Part shown: positions 1-6,266 of the stretch, piece by piece
How the letters are laid out: each line of letters begins with the position of its first letter
Position numbering within the stretch: the first letter of the stretch is position 1
From: JAYSRU01 sp043720875
Lineage (GTDB): Bacteria > Bacteroidota > Bacteroidia > Flavobacteriales_D > Crocinitomicaceae
Assembly: GCA_043720875.1 (NCBI GenBank)
Contig: JAYSRU010000178.1
Coordinates: forward strand, 1-11,040
DNA length: 11,040 bases
Direction: 5' to 3'
Notes under the pieces: model-generated
Database searches by the model: none
Told to the model about the DNA's origin: nothing
What the model saw: only the letters and a program-made list of their open reading frames with translations
Made by a program: the position numbers and the translations under genes

Positions 1-1127
1 GGAAATTAAAATCTAAACGCAATTGGGATAATTACATCCTTCCAATGGCTACAATAATTCCAGCCAACGGTTATTTAGTAATCTGCGAAAACACGACCTT
101 GTTTAATCAAGTTTATCCCACAGTAACCAACTACATTGGCTCAACTAGCTTTGGTTGGAGTAACTCAAAAGATTCTATAAAATTATATAATGCAATAGGT
201 GAATTGACAATTTCTGCTTTCTATTCTGATTCTATTCCATTTCCTGAATGCGCTGATGGATATGGTAGAACTTTAGAATTAAAGACAAATACATCATCAT
301 TGATTGACGCAAATAGTTGGTTTTGTGGATGTATAAAAGGTTCACCTGGTTATGCTTATACTCCATGTAGTGAAGCTCTATATTTTACCGAAATAAACTA
401 CAACAGCATTCCTTCTCCATTTAACCCTGGAGATTGGTTAGAAGTTAAAAACAACACGGCTCAAACGATTAATTTACTCAACTATGTACTTGAGGACAAA
501 AACAATAGCTATACTTTACCTAGCATAAATATAGAACCGGGAGAATATTTTGTGCTTTCAAATGCGATTGCTTTGTTCACGACACAACACCCAGCAGTTT
601 CTAACGTAGCCAGTTCTTTCAATTTTGGATTGGGTAATTTTGATGTTTTGAAATTATACGATAATACTGGGAAAATTGTGACCAGTGTTTTATACTATTC
701 AGACAATGGATGGCCTACAAGCCCAAGTGTTGAAAATTATTCATTGGAATATTTGGATACTGTCGGTTATGTTAATCCCAACGTGTCTTCATCTTGGTTT
801 GAAAGCTGTATAAGTGGATCACCTGGAAGAGCGTATAAAGATTGTTTATTGCAAATTGTAGAAGATAATCTTAACGGAAATTTAGGAATCTATCCCAATC
901 CAACTCAATCCGATTTAAATATTGTCATCAAAAACAACAATGAATCCGGTGCATATACGCTGTCAATTATTGATTTAGATGGGAGACGAATTAGCTATGT
1001 CAAAATTTCATCTGACGAAGCATTTTTGCATACCAGTATAAGCGTTGAGCACATTGCTTCGGGAATGTACTTTCTACAAATGACTCATAACGGCAAAATA
1101 GAACAACAATCGTTTGTTAAATTTTAA
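1..1127 (+). CDS. Lamin-tail-domain protein with T9SS type A sorting domain (5' end missing)
   Basis: This is the C-terminal part of a secreted protein. The frame is open from base 3 back to the window edge. The first ATG (position 45) lies inside a domain, so it is not the true start. Seen: the end of one lamin-tail domain (GYLVICEN at about 63-86; DGYGRTLELK at about 255-284; Cys-rich WFCGCIKGSPG near 321). A complete second lamin-tail domain follows at about 378-845, with the parallel signature WFESCISGSPG. A C-terminal T9SS sorting domain runs from about 882 to the stop, opening with GIYPNPT and ending GMYFLQM...KF. Family knowledge: such domains send proteins through the type IX system to the outer surface. 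Lamin-tail pairs often follow CotH-kinase or nuclease modules, so the catalytic part, if any, lies upstream and cannot be named. No clear terminator follows it. Confidence 0.85.
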   Translation, partial: KLKSKRNWDNYILPMATIIPANGYLVICENTTLFNQVYPTVTNYIGSTSFGWSNSKDSIKLYNAIGELTISAFYSDSIPFPECADGYGRTLELKTNTSSLIDANSWFCGCIKGSPGYAYTPCSEALYFTEINYNSIPSPFNPGDWLEVKNNTAQTINLLNYVLEDKNNSYTLPSINIEPGEYFVLSNAIALFTTQHPAVSNVASSFNFGLGNFDVLKLYDNTGKIVTSVLYYSDNGWPTSPSVENYSLEYLDTVGYVNPNVSSSWFESCISGSPGRAYKDCLLQIVEDNLNGNLGIYPNPTQSDLNIVIKNNNESGAYTLSIIDLDGRRISYVKISSDEAFLHTSISVEHIASGMYFLQMTHNGKIEQQSFVKF

Positions 1128-1165
1128 ATTTACGACATCGCTAAAGTATTTTTGGTAAAACATGC

Positions 1166-1194
1166 TTTTCTTAGTGTACGAAAACTTACTTTTG
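1166..1194 (+). promoter_or_regulatory. Predicted Bacteroidota promoter for the menI-menF-menD operon
   Basis: TACTTTTG at 1187-1194 matches the Bacteroidota -7 consensus TAnnTTTG exactly. The upstream element is weak: a TTTTC at 1166-1170 with a spacing of about 17. The -7 box ends only four bases before the ATG at 1199, so the expected transcript start falls at or next to the start codon. This is inferred from the consensus; no transcript data are available. Confidence 0.6.
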
Positions 1195-1198
1195 TACT

Positions 1199-1627
1199 AT
1201 GACTTTAAAACAAATTAGCATTGAAAGTATTAACGCAATGGCGAAAAATACAATGATGGAGGTGCTAGATATTCAATGCATTGAAATAGGTGTCGATTTT
1301 ATTCGAGCAAGAATGCCGGTTGACAAAAGAACTCATCAGCCGATGGGGTTGCTACACGGTGGTGCAAGCGCTGCGCTTATTGAGAGTATCGGCTCAATGG
1401 GATCTGCTTTGCTAATTGATTTGACAAAAGAATCGTGTGTTGGGTTGGAATTAAATTGCAATCATGTACGCGGAGTTAGTGACGGAGCTGTTATCGCAAC
1501 CGGCAAAATAATTCATGCTGGAAGAAAAACACATCTCTGGCAAATCGACATTACCGAAGAAACTACATCAAAACTTGTTTGTACAGGTCGTTTAACAGTC
1601 ATGGTCATCCCTAAAGATAAAAATTAA
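1199..1627 (+). CDS. menI: Hotdog-fold thioesterase, probable 1,4-dihydroxy-2-naphthoyl-CoA hydrolase
   Basis: A 142-residue hotdog thioesterase of the PaaI/YdiI type, probably cytoplasmic. It would hydrolyse DHNA-CoA to 1,4-dihydroxy-2-naphthoate and CoA in menaquinone synthesis. Seen: the family core RTHQPMGLLHGGASAAL at residues 44-60. Gln47, His53 and Glu62 line up with the substrate-binding and catalytic Gln, His and Glu of E. coli YdiI/MenI. The N-terminus also matches YdiI in length and pattern (NTMMEVLDI), which supports the start at 1199. An in-frame TAG at 1172-1174 rules out any start further upstream. It is first in an operon; menF starts on the base after its stop codon. This context favours the menaquinone substrate over phenylacetyl-CoA or other acyl-CoAs, but substrate specificity in this family is loose, so that part is inferred. 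Confidence 0.85.
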   Translation: MTLKQISIESINAMAKNTMMEVLDIQCIEIGVDFIRARMPVDKRTHQPMGLLHGGASAALIESIGSMGSALLIDLTKESCVGLELNCNHVRGVSDGAVIATGKIIHAGRKTHLWQIDITEETTSKLVCTGRLTVMVIPKDKN

Positions 1628-2596
1628 GTGAGTATTTTTTATTATCGCACACCAGGAAATGTTATTGTCGAAATGCAGGGTGAATGGAATACAACCGACA
1701 CTGTGTCTAATTCAGATTTCTGGATTAGTGATTTTGAAGCTAAAAGATTTTACAGTTTTGAAAAAAATATTGGAGATCAAAACAAATTTCAAAATTTAAG
1801 TTTCAGAAAACAACGACCTACACTTACAACGCATCAAGAATATCTTGACGCTGCGCATGAAATTATAAGCTCTTTTAATGACGTTACAGAAAACAAAATA
1901 ATTTTCTCAAGAATTGAAGTAGCTCCCTTTAATGGTAAACACTCGGTTAAGCTTTTTCAGAGCTTGTGCGAGTTATACCCAGATGCATTCGTATACCTGA
2001 TTTCAAGTCCACATTTTGGGACATGGACAGGAGCTAGTCCTGAAATTTTGGTGAATATGCAAAATACGTCTGCTAAAACGGTAGCCTTAGCTGGCACAAA
2101 GAATAAAGACGATAGCAGTGCTTGGGCCGAGAAAGAAATTATAGAACAAAAGACCGTAAGTGATTTTATTGAATCAAAACTTTCATCATTCGATGGCATA
2201 ACAGTGTTACATGTTAGTGAAGTGGAAGAAAATATTGCTGGTTCCAGCAAACATTTAAAGACGGAGTTCAATTTCACATTGGATCCCGAAAAATATACAG
2301 AACTATTGCTATCCTTACATCCAACACCAGCTGTTGCAGGATTTCCGGTTGAAAACTCAATAGAATCTATCGATAAATATGAAAAGCATAAGCGACAACT
2401 TTATTGTGGCATCCTGTCTATTGAAGGAAACCAATCTTATGTTAATTTACGCTGTGCTCAGATTCAGAAAGACGAGATTTTTATTTATGTTGGTGGTGGA
2501 CTAAACGCTTTATCCGTTGCCGAAGATGAGTATGAAGAAACTAATCTGAAAGCAAAAACGATCCAAAACGCACTTTTAGAAATTAAAGGGAAATAA
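1628..2596 (+). CDS. menF: Isochorismate synthase (MenF, chorismate-binding family)
   Basis: Converts chorismate to isochorismate, the first committed step of menaquinone synthesis; cytoplasmic and Mg2+ dependent. At 322 residues it is shorter than E. coli MenF (about 430), with a reduced N-terminal part. Seen, in order: KIIFSR at 90-95, whose Lys90 fits the general base; GASPEIL at 135-141; ALAGT at 153-157; HPTPAVAGFP at 231-240; VNLRCAQI at 272-279; and VGGGLNALSVAEDEYEET at 288-305, whose acidic residues match the metal-binding end of the family. The start is a GTG directly abutting the TAA of menI, which suggests translational coupling; the SIFYYRTPG beginning supports it. The family also includes anthranilate and aminodeoxychorismate synthases and salicylate-forming enzymes, but menD immediately downstream (13-base gap) settles the role. 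Confidence 0.93.
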   Translation: MSIFYYRTPGNVIVEMQGEWNTTDTVSNSDFWISDFEAKRFYSFEKNIGDQNKFQNLSFRKQRPTLTTHQEYLDAAHEIISSFNDVTENKIIFSRIEVAPFNGKHSVKLFQSLCELYPDAFVYLISSPHFGTWTGASPEILVNMQNTSAKTVALAGTKNKDDSSAWAEKEIIEQKTVSDFIESKLSSFDGITVLHVSEVEENIAGSSKHLKTEFNFTLDPEKYTELLLSLHPTPAVAGFPVENSIESIDKYEKHKRQLYCGILSIEGNQSYVNLRCAQIQKDEIFIYVGGGLNALSVAEDEYEETNLKAKTIQNALLEIKGK

Positions 2597-2609
2597 AAAT
2601 CTGAACAAG

Positions 2610-4298
2610 ATGAAAACAAGCGCTAAAAAAGTTGTACAACTCTTGGTGGAAGAATTGTTGAGTCATGGTATTGAAAATGTAATTTTCTCCCCAGGTTCTC
2701 GCTGCGCTCCTTTAGTAATTGCGTTTAATGCATTCGAACAAATTAATAAATATGTGATTCTTGACGAGCGTAGTGCAGCATTTTTCGCACTCGGTATCGC
2801 TATTGAAAGCAAAAAGCCAGTAGTTTTGGTCTGTACTAGCGGATCTGCTGCTGTCAATTATTTTCCAGCGATTACAGAAGCTTATTACCAAGGTGTTCCA
2901 TTGATTGTATTAACAGCGGATAGACCATTAAGATTAATAAATCAAGGTGATGGTCAAACTATCATGCAAGATAATGTATTTGGAAAACACGTTCGTTTCG
3001 CTGGTTCCATTTCAGATGAAGACGATGACTCGGAGGGATTAATTACTTGTAAATATCAAATTCGCGAGGCATACCAATATTCGCTTCACCCAGGCCCTGT
3101 TCACCTTAACATCCACTTGTCTGAGCCATTATATGAGCAAACTGAATTAAGTGGCAAGTTGAAATTTTCGCCCACAAAATTAGCAACAACCAAGAGAAAC
3201 ATTGCGCAAAATGATACGATTCAACTAAATACACTTTGGAATAATGCAGCAAAGAAAATGATAATAATCGGTCAACTTCAACCTTGTGTCGAAACCGAAA
3301 AATTATTACTCGATTTAGCATGCGATACAGGCGTGGCAATTCTCACAGAGAACATTAGCAATCAAAATAATTCCAATTTTATTACAAGCATTGAGCGGGC
3401 TTTTAGTCAAATGATCGACCGGAATGAATTTGTACCAGAACTATTAATTGTTTTAGGTTCCTCGTTCGTATCCAAATCATTAAAAACCTTTTTGAGACAA
3501 CATACTGTCAGCGCTACAATTATTGTCGATACTATTCTGCCAAATGCAAATACCTTTGCGCAAAACAATTGCCTGAACTTAAATTGCAGTCCGTTAGAAT
3601 TTCTGACATTAATTGAGCCCGACGAATCCAAAATGAATCAAACCAATTATGGCTCAAAATGGAAACAATTAGACTACCAAGGACAGTTCAAGCAAGAATC
3701 TCTAATAGAAAGCATTAAGTTTTCAGATTTAACCGTGATGGATTCAATCATTTCCTATTTGCCAGATTCCTGTAATTTTCATGTAGGAAATAGTTCAGTA
3801 ATACGATATAGTCAATGTTTTTCAAGCATAAATAATATTAGATATCTCAGTAATCGGGGTGTTGCTGGAATTGATGGAAGCTTAAGTACCGCTGTTGGGG
3901 CTGCATCATTTAATTTAGAAAAACTGAATATAGTCGTTGTTGGCGAACTCTCCTTTTTTTATGACAGCAATGCATTAATAAATCAATATCTAAATTCGAA
4001 TCTAAAAATCATTGTCATCAACAACGGAGGTGGAAGTATTTTTAATATGATTCCAGGACCCAAAACCACGAAGAATCATGACAAATTTTTTATCGCACAA
4101 CAAAATGTCAAAATAGATAAACTGTGCGAAGCATTTTACATAGAACACAGACAGGCAAATAACTTAAGTGAACTTCAAAGTGAACTTCAAAAGTTATTTT
4201 TTGAAAACACTAATACTTCTGTTTTACTTGAAGTTCATACGGAAAACAGCAAAAACGAAGAATTATTTGAAAGCTATGTTAAGCAAATGACAAGTTGA
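2610..4298 (+). CDS. menD: SEPHCHC synthase MenD (thiamine diphosphate-dependent)
   Basis: 2-succinyl-5-enolpyruvyl-6-hydroxy-3-cyclohexene-1-carboxylate synthase. It joins isochorismate with the succinic semialdehyde unit from 2-oxoglutarate, using thiamine diphosphate (ThDP), and acts just after MenF. The 562 residues are the usual length. Seen: SPGSRCAPL at 27-35; Glu53 in DERSA, the expected catalytic glutamate touching the thiazolium/pyrimidine ring; LTADRP at 101-106; GDGQTIMQ at 113-120; NRGVAGIDGS at 415-424; and the C-terminal ThDP region with YDSNAL at 451-456 and INNGGGSIF at 470-478. Oddity: the usual GD of the Mg-ThDP motif reads GE here (Gly445-Glu446, codon GAA at 3945-3947), a conservative change at a metal-binding position. 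A 12-base tandem duplication sits near the C-terminus. No convincing terminator follows, and trxA has its own promoter. Confidence 0.95.
   Translation: MKTSAKKVVQLLVEELLSHGIENVIFSPGSRCAPLVIAFNAFEQINKYVILDERSAAFFALGIAIESKKPVVLVCTSGSAAVNYFPAITEAYYQGVPLIVLTADRPLRLINQGDGQTIMQDNVFGKHVRFAGSISDEDDDSEGLITCKYQIREAYQYSLHPGPVHLNIHLSEPLYEQTELSGKLKFSPTKLATTKRNIAQNDTIQLNTLWNNAAKKMIIIGQLQPCVETEKLLLDLACDTGVAILTENISNQNNSNFITSIERAFSQMIDRNEFVPELLIVLGSSFVSKSLKTFLRQHTVSATIIVDTILPNANTFAQNNCLNLNCSPLEFLTLIEPDESKMNQTNYGSKWKQLDYQGQFKQESLIESIKFSDLTVMDSIISYLPDSCNFHVGNSSVIRYSQCFSSINNIRYLSNRGVAGIDGSLSTAVGAASFNLEKLNIVVVGELSFFYDSNALINQYLNSNLKIIVINNGGGSIFNMIPGPKTTKNHDKFFIAQQNVKIDKLCEAFYIEHRQANNLSELQSELQKLFFENTNTSVLLEVHTENSKNEELFESYVKQMTS
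4167..4190 (+). repeat. 12-bp perfect tandem duplication inside menD
   Basis: AGTGAACTTCAA occurs twice in direct succession (4167-4178, 4179-4190), giving SELQ-SELQ in the predicted C-terminal helix of MenD. It keeps the reading frame. It may be a recent slippage event or just helical repetition. Confidence 0.8.
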
Positions 4299-4322
4299 CA
4301 GTAAAATAATTATGGCAAATAA

Positions 4323-4354
4323 TTTGAGAACATCGATTCAATACTGTACTTTTG
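4323..4354 (+). promoter_or_regulatory. Predicted Bacteroidota promoter of trxA
   Basis: TTTG at 4323-4326 and TACTTTTG at 4347-4354, 20 bases apart, match both parts of the Bacteroidota housekeeping consensus. The expected transcript start is around 4359, leaving a leader of about 18 bases before the ATG at 4377. The promoter lies wholly in the menD-trxA gap, so trxA can be expressed independently of the men genes. Confidence 0.75.
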
Positions 4355-4376
4355 CAGTTGTATAAAACTAGATAAG

Positions 4377-4697
4377 ATGGCAATAGAAATAACAGACGCT
4401 AACTACGAAGCATTAGTAACAAATAGCGCAATTCCGGTAGTATTAGATTTTTGGGCAGAATGGTGTGGCCCTTGCCGTATGGTTGGTCCGGTAATCGATG
4501 AAATGAGTACAGAATATGAAGGAAAAGCCCTTATCGGTAAAGTAAACGTTGATGAAAATCCAGGTTTATCTGCAACGTTTGGGGTTAGAAATATCCCAAC
4601 AATTCTTTTCATTAAAGGTGGTGAAGTAGCTGACAAATCTGTTGGAGCTGCACCTAAAGCGCAGTTATCATCAAAACTTGATGCACTTTTAAATTAA
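4377..4697 (+). CDS. trxA: Thioredoxin
   Basis: A 106-residue, single-domain cytoplasmic thioredoxin with no signal peptide. It passes electrons from thioredoxin reductase to disulfides in target proteins such as ribonucleotide reductase and peroxiredoxins. Seen: the redox motif WCGPC at residues 29-33 within FWAEWCGPCRM; the conserved cis-proline Pro74 in NIPT; Asp25 in LDFWA, the usual buried acid; and the closing GG turn (81-82) before the last helix. Length and motif are fully typical, without extra domains. It stands as a single transcription unit: its own promoter upstream, and a strong intrinsic terminator from 14 bases after the stop. Confidence 0.97.
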   Translation: MAIEITDANYEALVTNSAIPVVLDFWAEWCGPCRMVGPVIDEMSTEYEGKALIGKVNVDENPGLSATFGVRNIPTILFIKGGEVADKSVGAAPKAQLSSKLDALLN

Positions 4698-4710
4698 GCT
4701 ACATTTAAAT

Positions 4711-4746
4711 AAAAAAATCCTATTGCATCCGTAATAGGATTTTTTT
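4711..4746 (+). terminator. Intrinsic terminator after trxA
   Basis: A 14-bp perfect inverted repeat (4711-4724 and 4733-4746) around an 8-base loop. The core ATCCTATT pairs with AATAGGAT and is flanked by an A-run on the left and a T-run on the right. The T-run supplies the U-tract for plus-strand termination. The A-run would let it work in reverse, though no gene approaches from that side. Confidence 0.9.
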
Positions 4747-4778
4747 TGAACTCGTTTTTGCAACATTCTAATTAAATT

Positions 4779-4812
4779 TTTGTTAATCAATAAGTAATTG
4801 ACATTAACTTTG
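4779..4812 (+). promoter_or_regulatory. Predicted Bacteroidota promoter of the DUF1573 gene
   Basis: TTTG at 4779-4782 and TAACTTTG at 4805-4812 (spacing 22) match the TTTG / TAnnTTTG consensus; the -7 part is exact. The expected transcript start is near 4817, giving an A-rich leader of about 27 bases before the ATG at 4844. It follows the trxA terminator directly, so the gene is an independent unit. Confidence 0.7.
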
Positions 4813-4843
4813 AACATCTTTGTAAAACATTAAAATAAAAAAC

Positions 4844-5293
4844 ATGAAAACTATCTTAATCCTATTAGCTATAGTATTTGCTGGAAACGCAAGCTTTGCT
4901 CAAGAAACAACTGCGAAAAAAGCAAAAGCACCGAAAGAAGCTAAAAAGCCGAAGCCGCCTGTCACTTTTACACAAACAACAATTGAGCGTTTGAATATCG
5001 TTAATGGAGCAGATGAATCTTTTGTTTTTCAATTCAAGAACACTGGAAAAGAACCTGTAATGATCACTAACGTTGGTACTTCTTGTGGTTGTACAACAGC
5101 TAAGAAACCAGAAGAGCCAATTCAGCCAGGTAAAAAAAGTGAGATTATCGTTAAGTATGATACAAAAAGAGTTGGTGAATTCACTAAAACGATAACCGTA
5201 ACAACTAGCGCTGGAGAACCAATTGTTTTAACAATCAAAGGAAGTGTTTTAGCAGTTGATGCAAAACCTGTAGAAAAGAAAACAAACCTGTAA
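4844..5293 (+). CDS. Exported DUF1573 domain protein
   Basis: A 149-residue secreted or periplasmic protein of unknown function, belonging to a family common in Bacteroidota. Seen: a signal peptide at residues 1-19 (MKTILILLAIVFAGNASFA) with probable signal peptidase I cleavage after Ala19. Next comes a Lys/Pro/Ala-rich linker at 25-39 with no predicted fold. The DUF1573 Ig-like beta-sandwich covers about 50-135, with FQFKNTGKEPV at 62-72, the hallmark TSCGCT at 79-84, PGKKSEI at 95-101 and GEFTKTITV at 111-119. The Cys81-Gly-Cys83 pair is conserved in the family, and its role is not established as far as I know. No lipobox and no T9SS domain are visible, so the final location (periplasm or medium) is uncertain. 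It is monocistronic, between its own promoter and a bidirectional terminator. Confidence 0.88.
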   Translation: MKTILILLAIVFAGNASFAQETTAKKAKAPKEAKKPKPPVTFTQTTIERLNIVNGADESFVFQFKNTGKEPVMITNVGTSCGCTTAKKPEEPIQPGKKSEIIVKYDTKRVGEFTKTITVTTSAGEPIVLTIKGSVLAVDAKPVEKKTNL

Positions 5294-5304
5294 TTAACAC
5301 TATA

Positions 5305-5342
5305 GCATAAAAAAAGCCTGTTCATTCAGGCTTTTTTTATGC
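5305..5342. terminator. Bidirectional intrinsic terminator between convergent genes
   Basis: A 16-bp perfect inverted repeat (5305-5320 and 5327-5342) with a 6-base loop. The stem holds a GCCTG/CAGGC core flanked by seven A on the left and seven T on the right, so each strand has a U-tract after the hairpin. It can end the DUF1573 transcript (plus) and the yaaA transcript (minus), 12 and 60 bases after their stops respectively. The remaining bases 5343-5401 hold nothing recognisable. Confidence 0.9.
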
Positions 5343-5401
5343 CCTCAATTTTTAAAAAATGAAATTCCTATGCTCAAAAAACACTTTGAAAGTAGAGCGA
5401 T

Positions 5402-6166
5402 TTAGCGCACAAATACAAAATCATTCTCTGAACTCAACGCGTCGTTAAACTCATACTTATCTAAGTTAAAATTTTTAAGTTCTTCTTTGATATCAACAGA
5501 ATTTTCAATTAAATGGCGTGCCATTTTACCGCGTGCGTGTTTCGCGTACATCATGACGATAGAAAATTTCCCGTTTTTAAATTCTTTAAAATGCGGAGTA
5601 ACGATAGGGTTCTCGATGCTTTTGAAGTTAATGGCTTTACTATATTCAATAGATGCAAGATTTACCAAAAGCTCATTGGGAAGCATTTCATTTTTTAGAT
5701 GCTGAGTAAGGCAATTTTGCCAATAGCTATAAAGATTTTTGTGTTTAGTCGAGATTTCCCATTTTGTGCCCATTTCCAAACGATAAGGACAAAATAAATC
5801 GAAAGGCTTCAAAAAACCATACAATCCTGAAAGTATTAAAAGTTGATCTTGTGCTTTGGCCGCACTTAGCTCTGTGAATGATTTCGCATCCAATCCTTTG
5901 TAAACTTCTCCAGAAAACGACAACACTGCTGGATGATTTGATGCTAATAATTCGCTTGGAAAAATGAAATCAGCATAACGTTGAGCATTTAATGCTCCTA
6001 ACTCTTTACTAATGTGCATCATTTTCTCCAACTTGCTAGCATTCAGCTTCTTTAACTTATTCACTAATAAGCTAAGCTCTTTTTCAAATTTTGGAATCGT
6101 TGCGACGTAACTATAGCTAACATCTTGAAAATGAATTGACTTTGCTGGAGATATTAGAATTTTCAC
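5402..6166 (-). CDS. yaaA: Peroxide stress protein YaaA (UPF0246 family)
   Basis: 254 residues, the usual family length, cytoplasmic. In E. coli YaaA lowers free intracellular iron during hydrogen peroxide stress and so limits Fenton damage; a DNA-binding activity has also been reported. Seen: the N-terminal hallmark ISPAK at 5-9; SGEVYKGLDA at 85-94; the signature LSGLYGFLKPFD at 112-123 followed by PYRLEMGTK at 127-135; VNLASIEYSKAI at 168-179; YAKHARGKMAR at 207-217; and the typical C-terminal FVR. The start is GTG (minus-strand complement of 6164-6166), chosen because the family begins right at the ISPAK strand; no ATG lies close upstream in frame. It is divergent from the giant adhesin gene across a 100-base gap and convergent with the DUF1573 gene. 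I could not find a clear promoter box for it. Confidence 0.93.
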   Translation of the reverse strand: MKILISPAKSIHFQDVSYSYVATIPKFEKELSLLVNKLKKLNASKLEKMMHISKELGALNAQRYADFIFPSELLASNHPAVLSFSGEVYKGLDAKSFTELSAAKAQDQLLILSGLYGFLKPFDLFCPYRLEMGTKWEISTKHKNLYSYWQNCLTQHLKNEMLPNELLVNLASIEYSKAINFKSIENPIVTPHFKEFKNGKFSIVMMYAKHARGKMARHLIENSVDIKEELKNFNLDKYEFNDALSSENDFVFVR

Positions 6167-6234
6167 CGTATAAAATATTTTTAACGAATTTTCGACAAAT
6201 TGTTTAATTGCATGTAAAGTTAGAATTAAATAAG

Positions 6235-6242
6235 TATATTCG
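6235..6242 (+). promoter_or_regulatory. Weak candidate promoter of the SprB-repeat protein gene
   Basis: TATATTCG at 6235-6242 matches TAnnTTTG in all but one position and lies 24 bases before the ATG at 6267. No good TTTG sits at the usual distance upstream; the nearest is TTG at 6208-6210, 24 bases away. The gap 6167-6266 is AT-rich and also has to hold the divergent yaaA promoter. The poor match could mean the adhesin needs another sigma factor or an activator, but that is inference. Confidence 0.35.
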
Positions 6243-6266
6243 TCTCGCTAAAACAAAATAAAAATT

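Noticed and set aside
45..47. ATG at 45 as the start of the lamin-tail protein
   Set aside because: The frame is open upstream to the window edge, and the residues before it already read as lamin-tail sequence; the gene starts outside the window.
1128..1198. Possible terminator after the lamin-tail gene
   Set aside because: Only short AT-rich stretches and no stable inverted repeat with a T-run were found.
1957..2277. 106-codon minus-strand open frame inside menF
   Set aside because: It lies fully antisense to well-conserved MenF sequence; no family resemblance.
4295..4323. TTGACA followed 17 bases later by AATAAT, looking like a sigma-70 promoter
   Set aside because: The TTGACA overlaps the menD stop codon, and Bacteroidota housekeeping promoters do not use this form. 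The TTTG/TAnnTTTG pair just downstream explains trxA better.
4403..4636. Minus-strand open frame across trxA
   Set aside because: Antisense shadow of a highly conserved gene.
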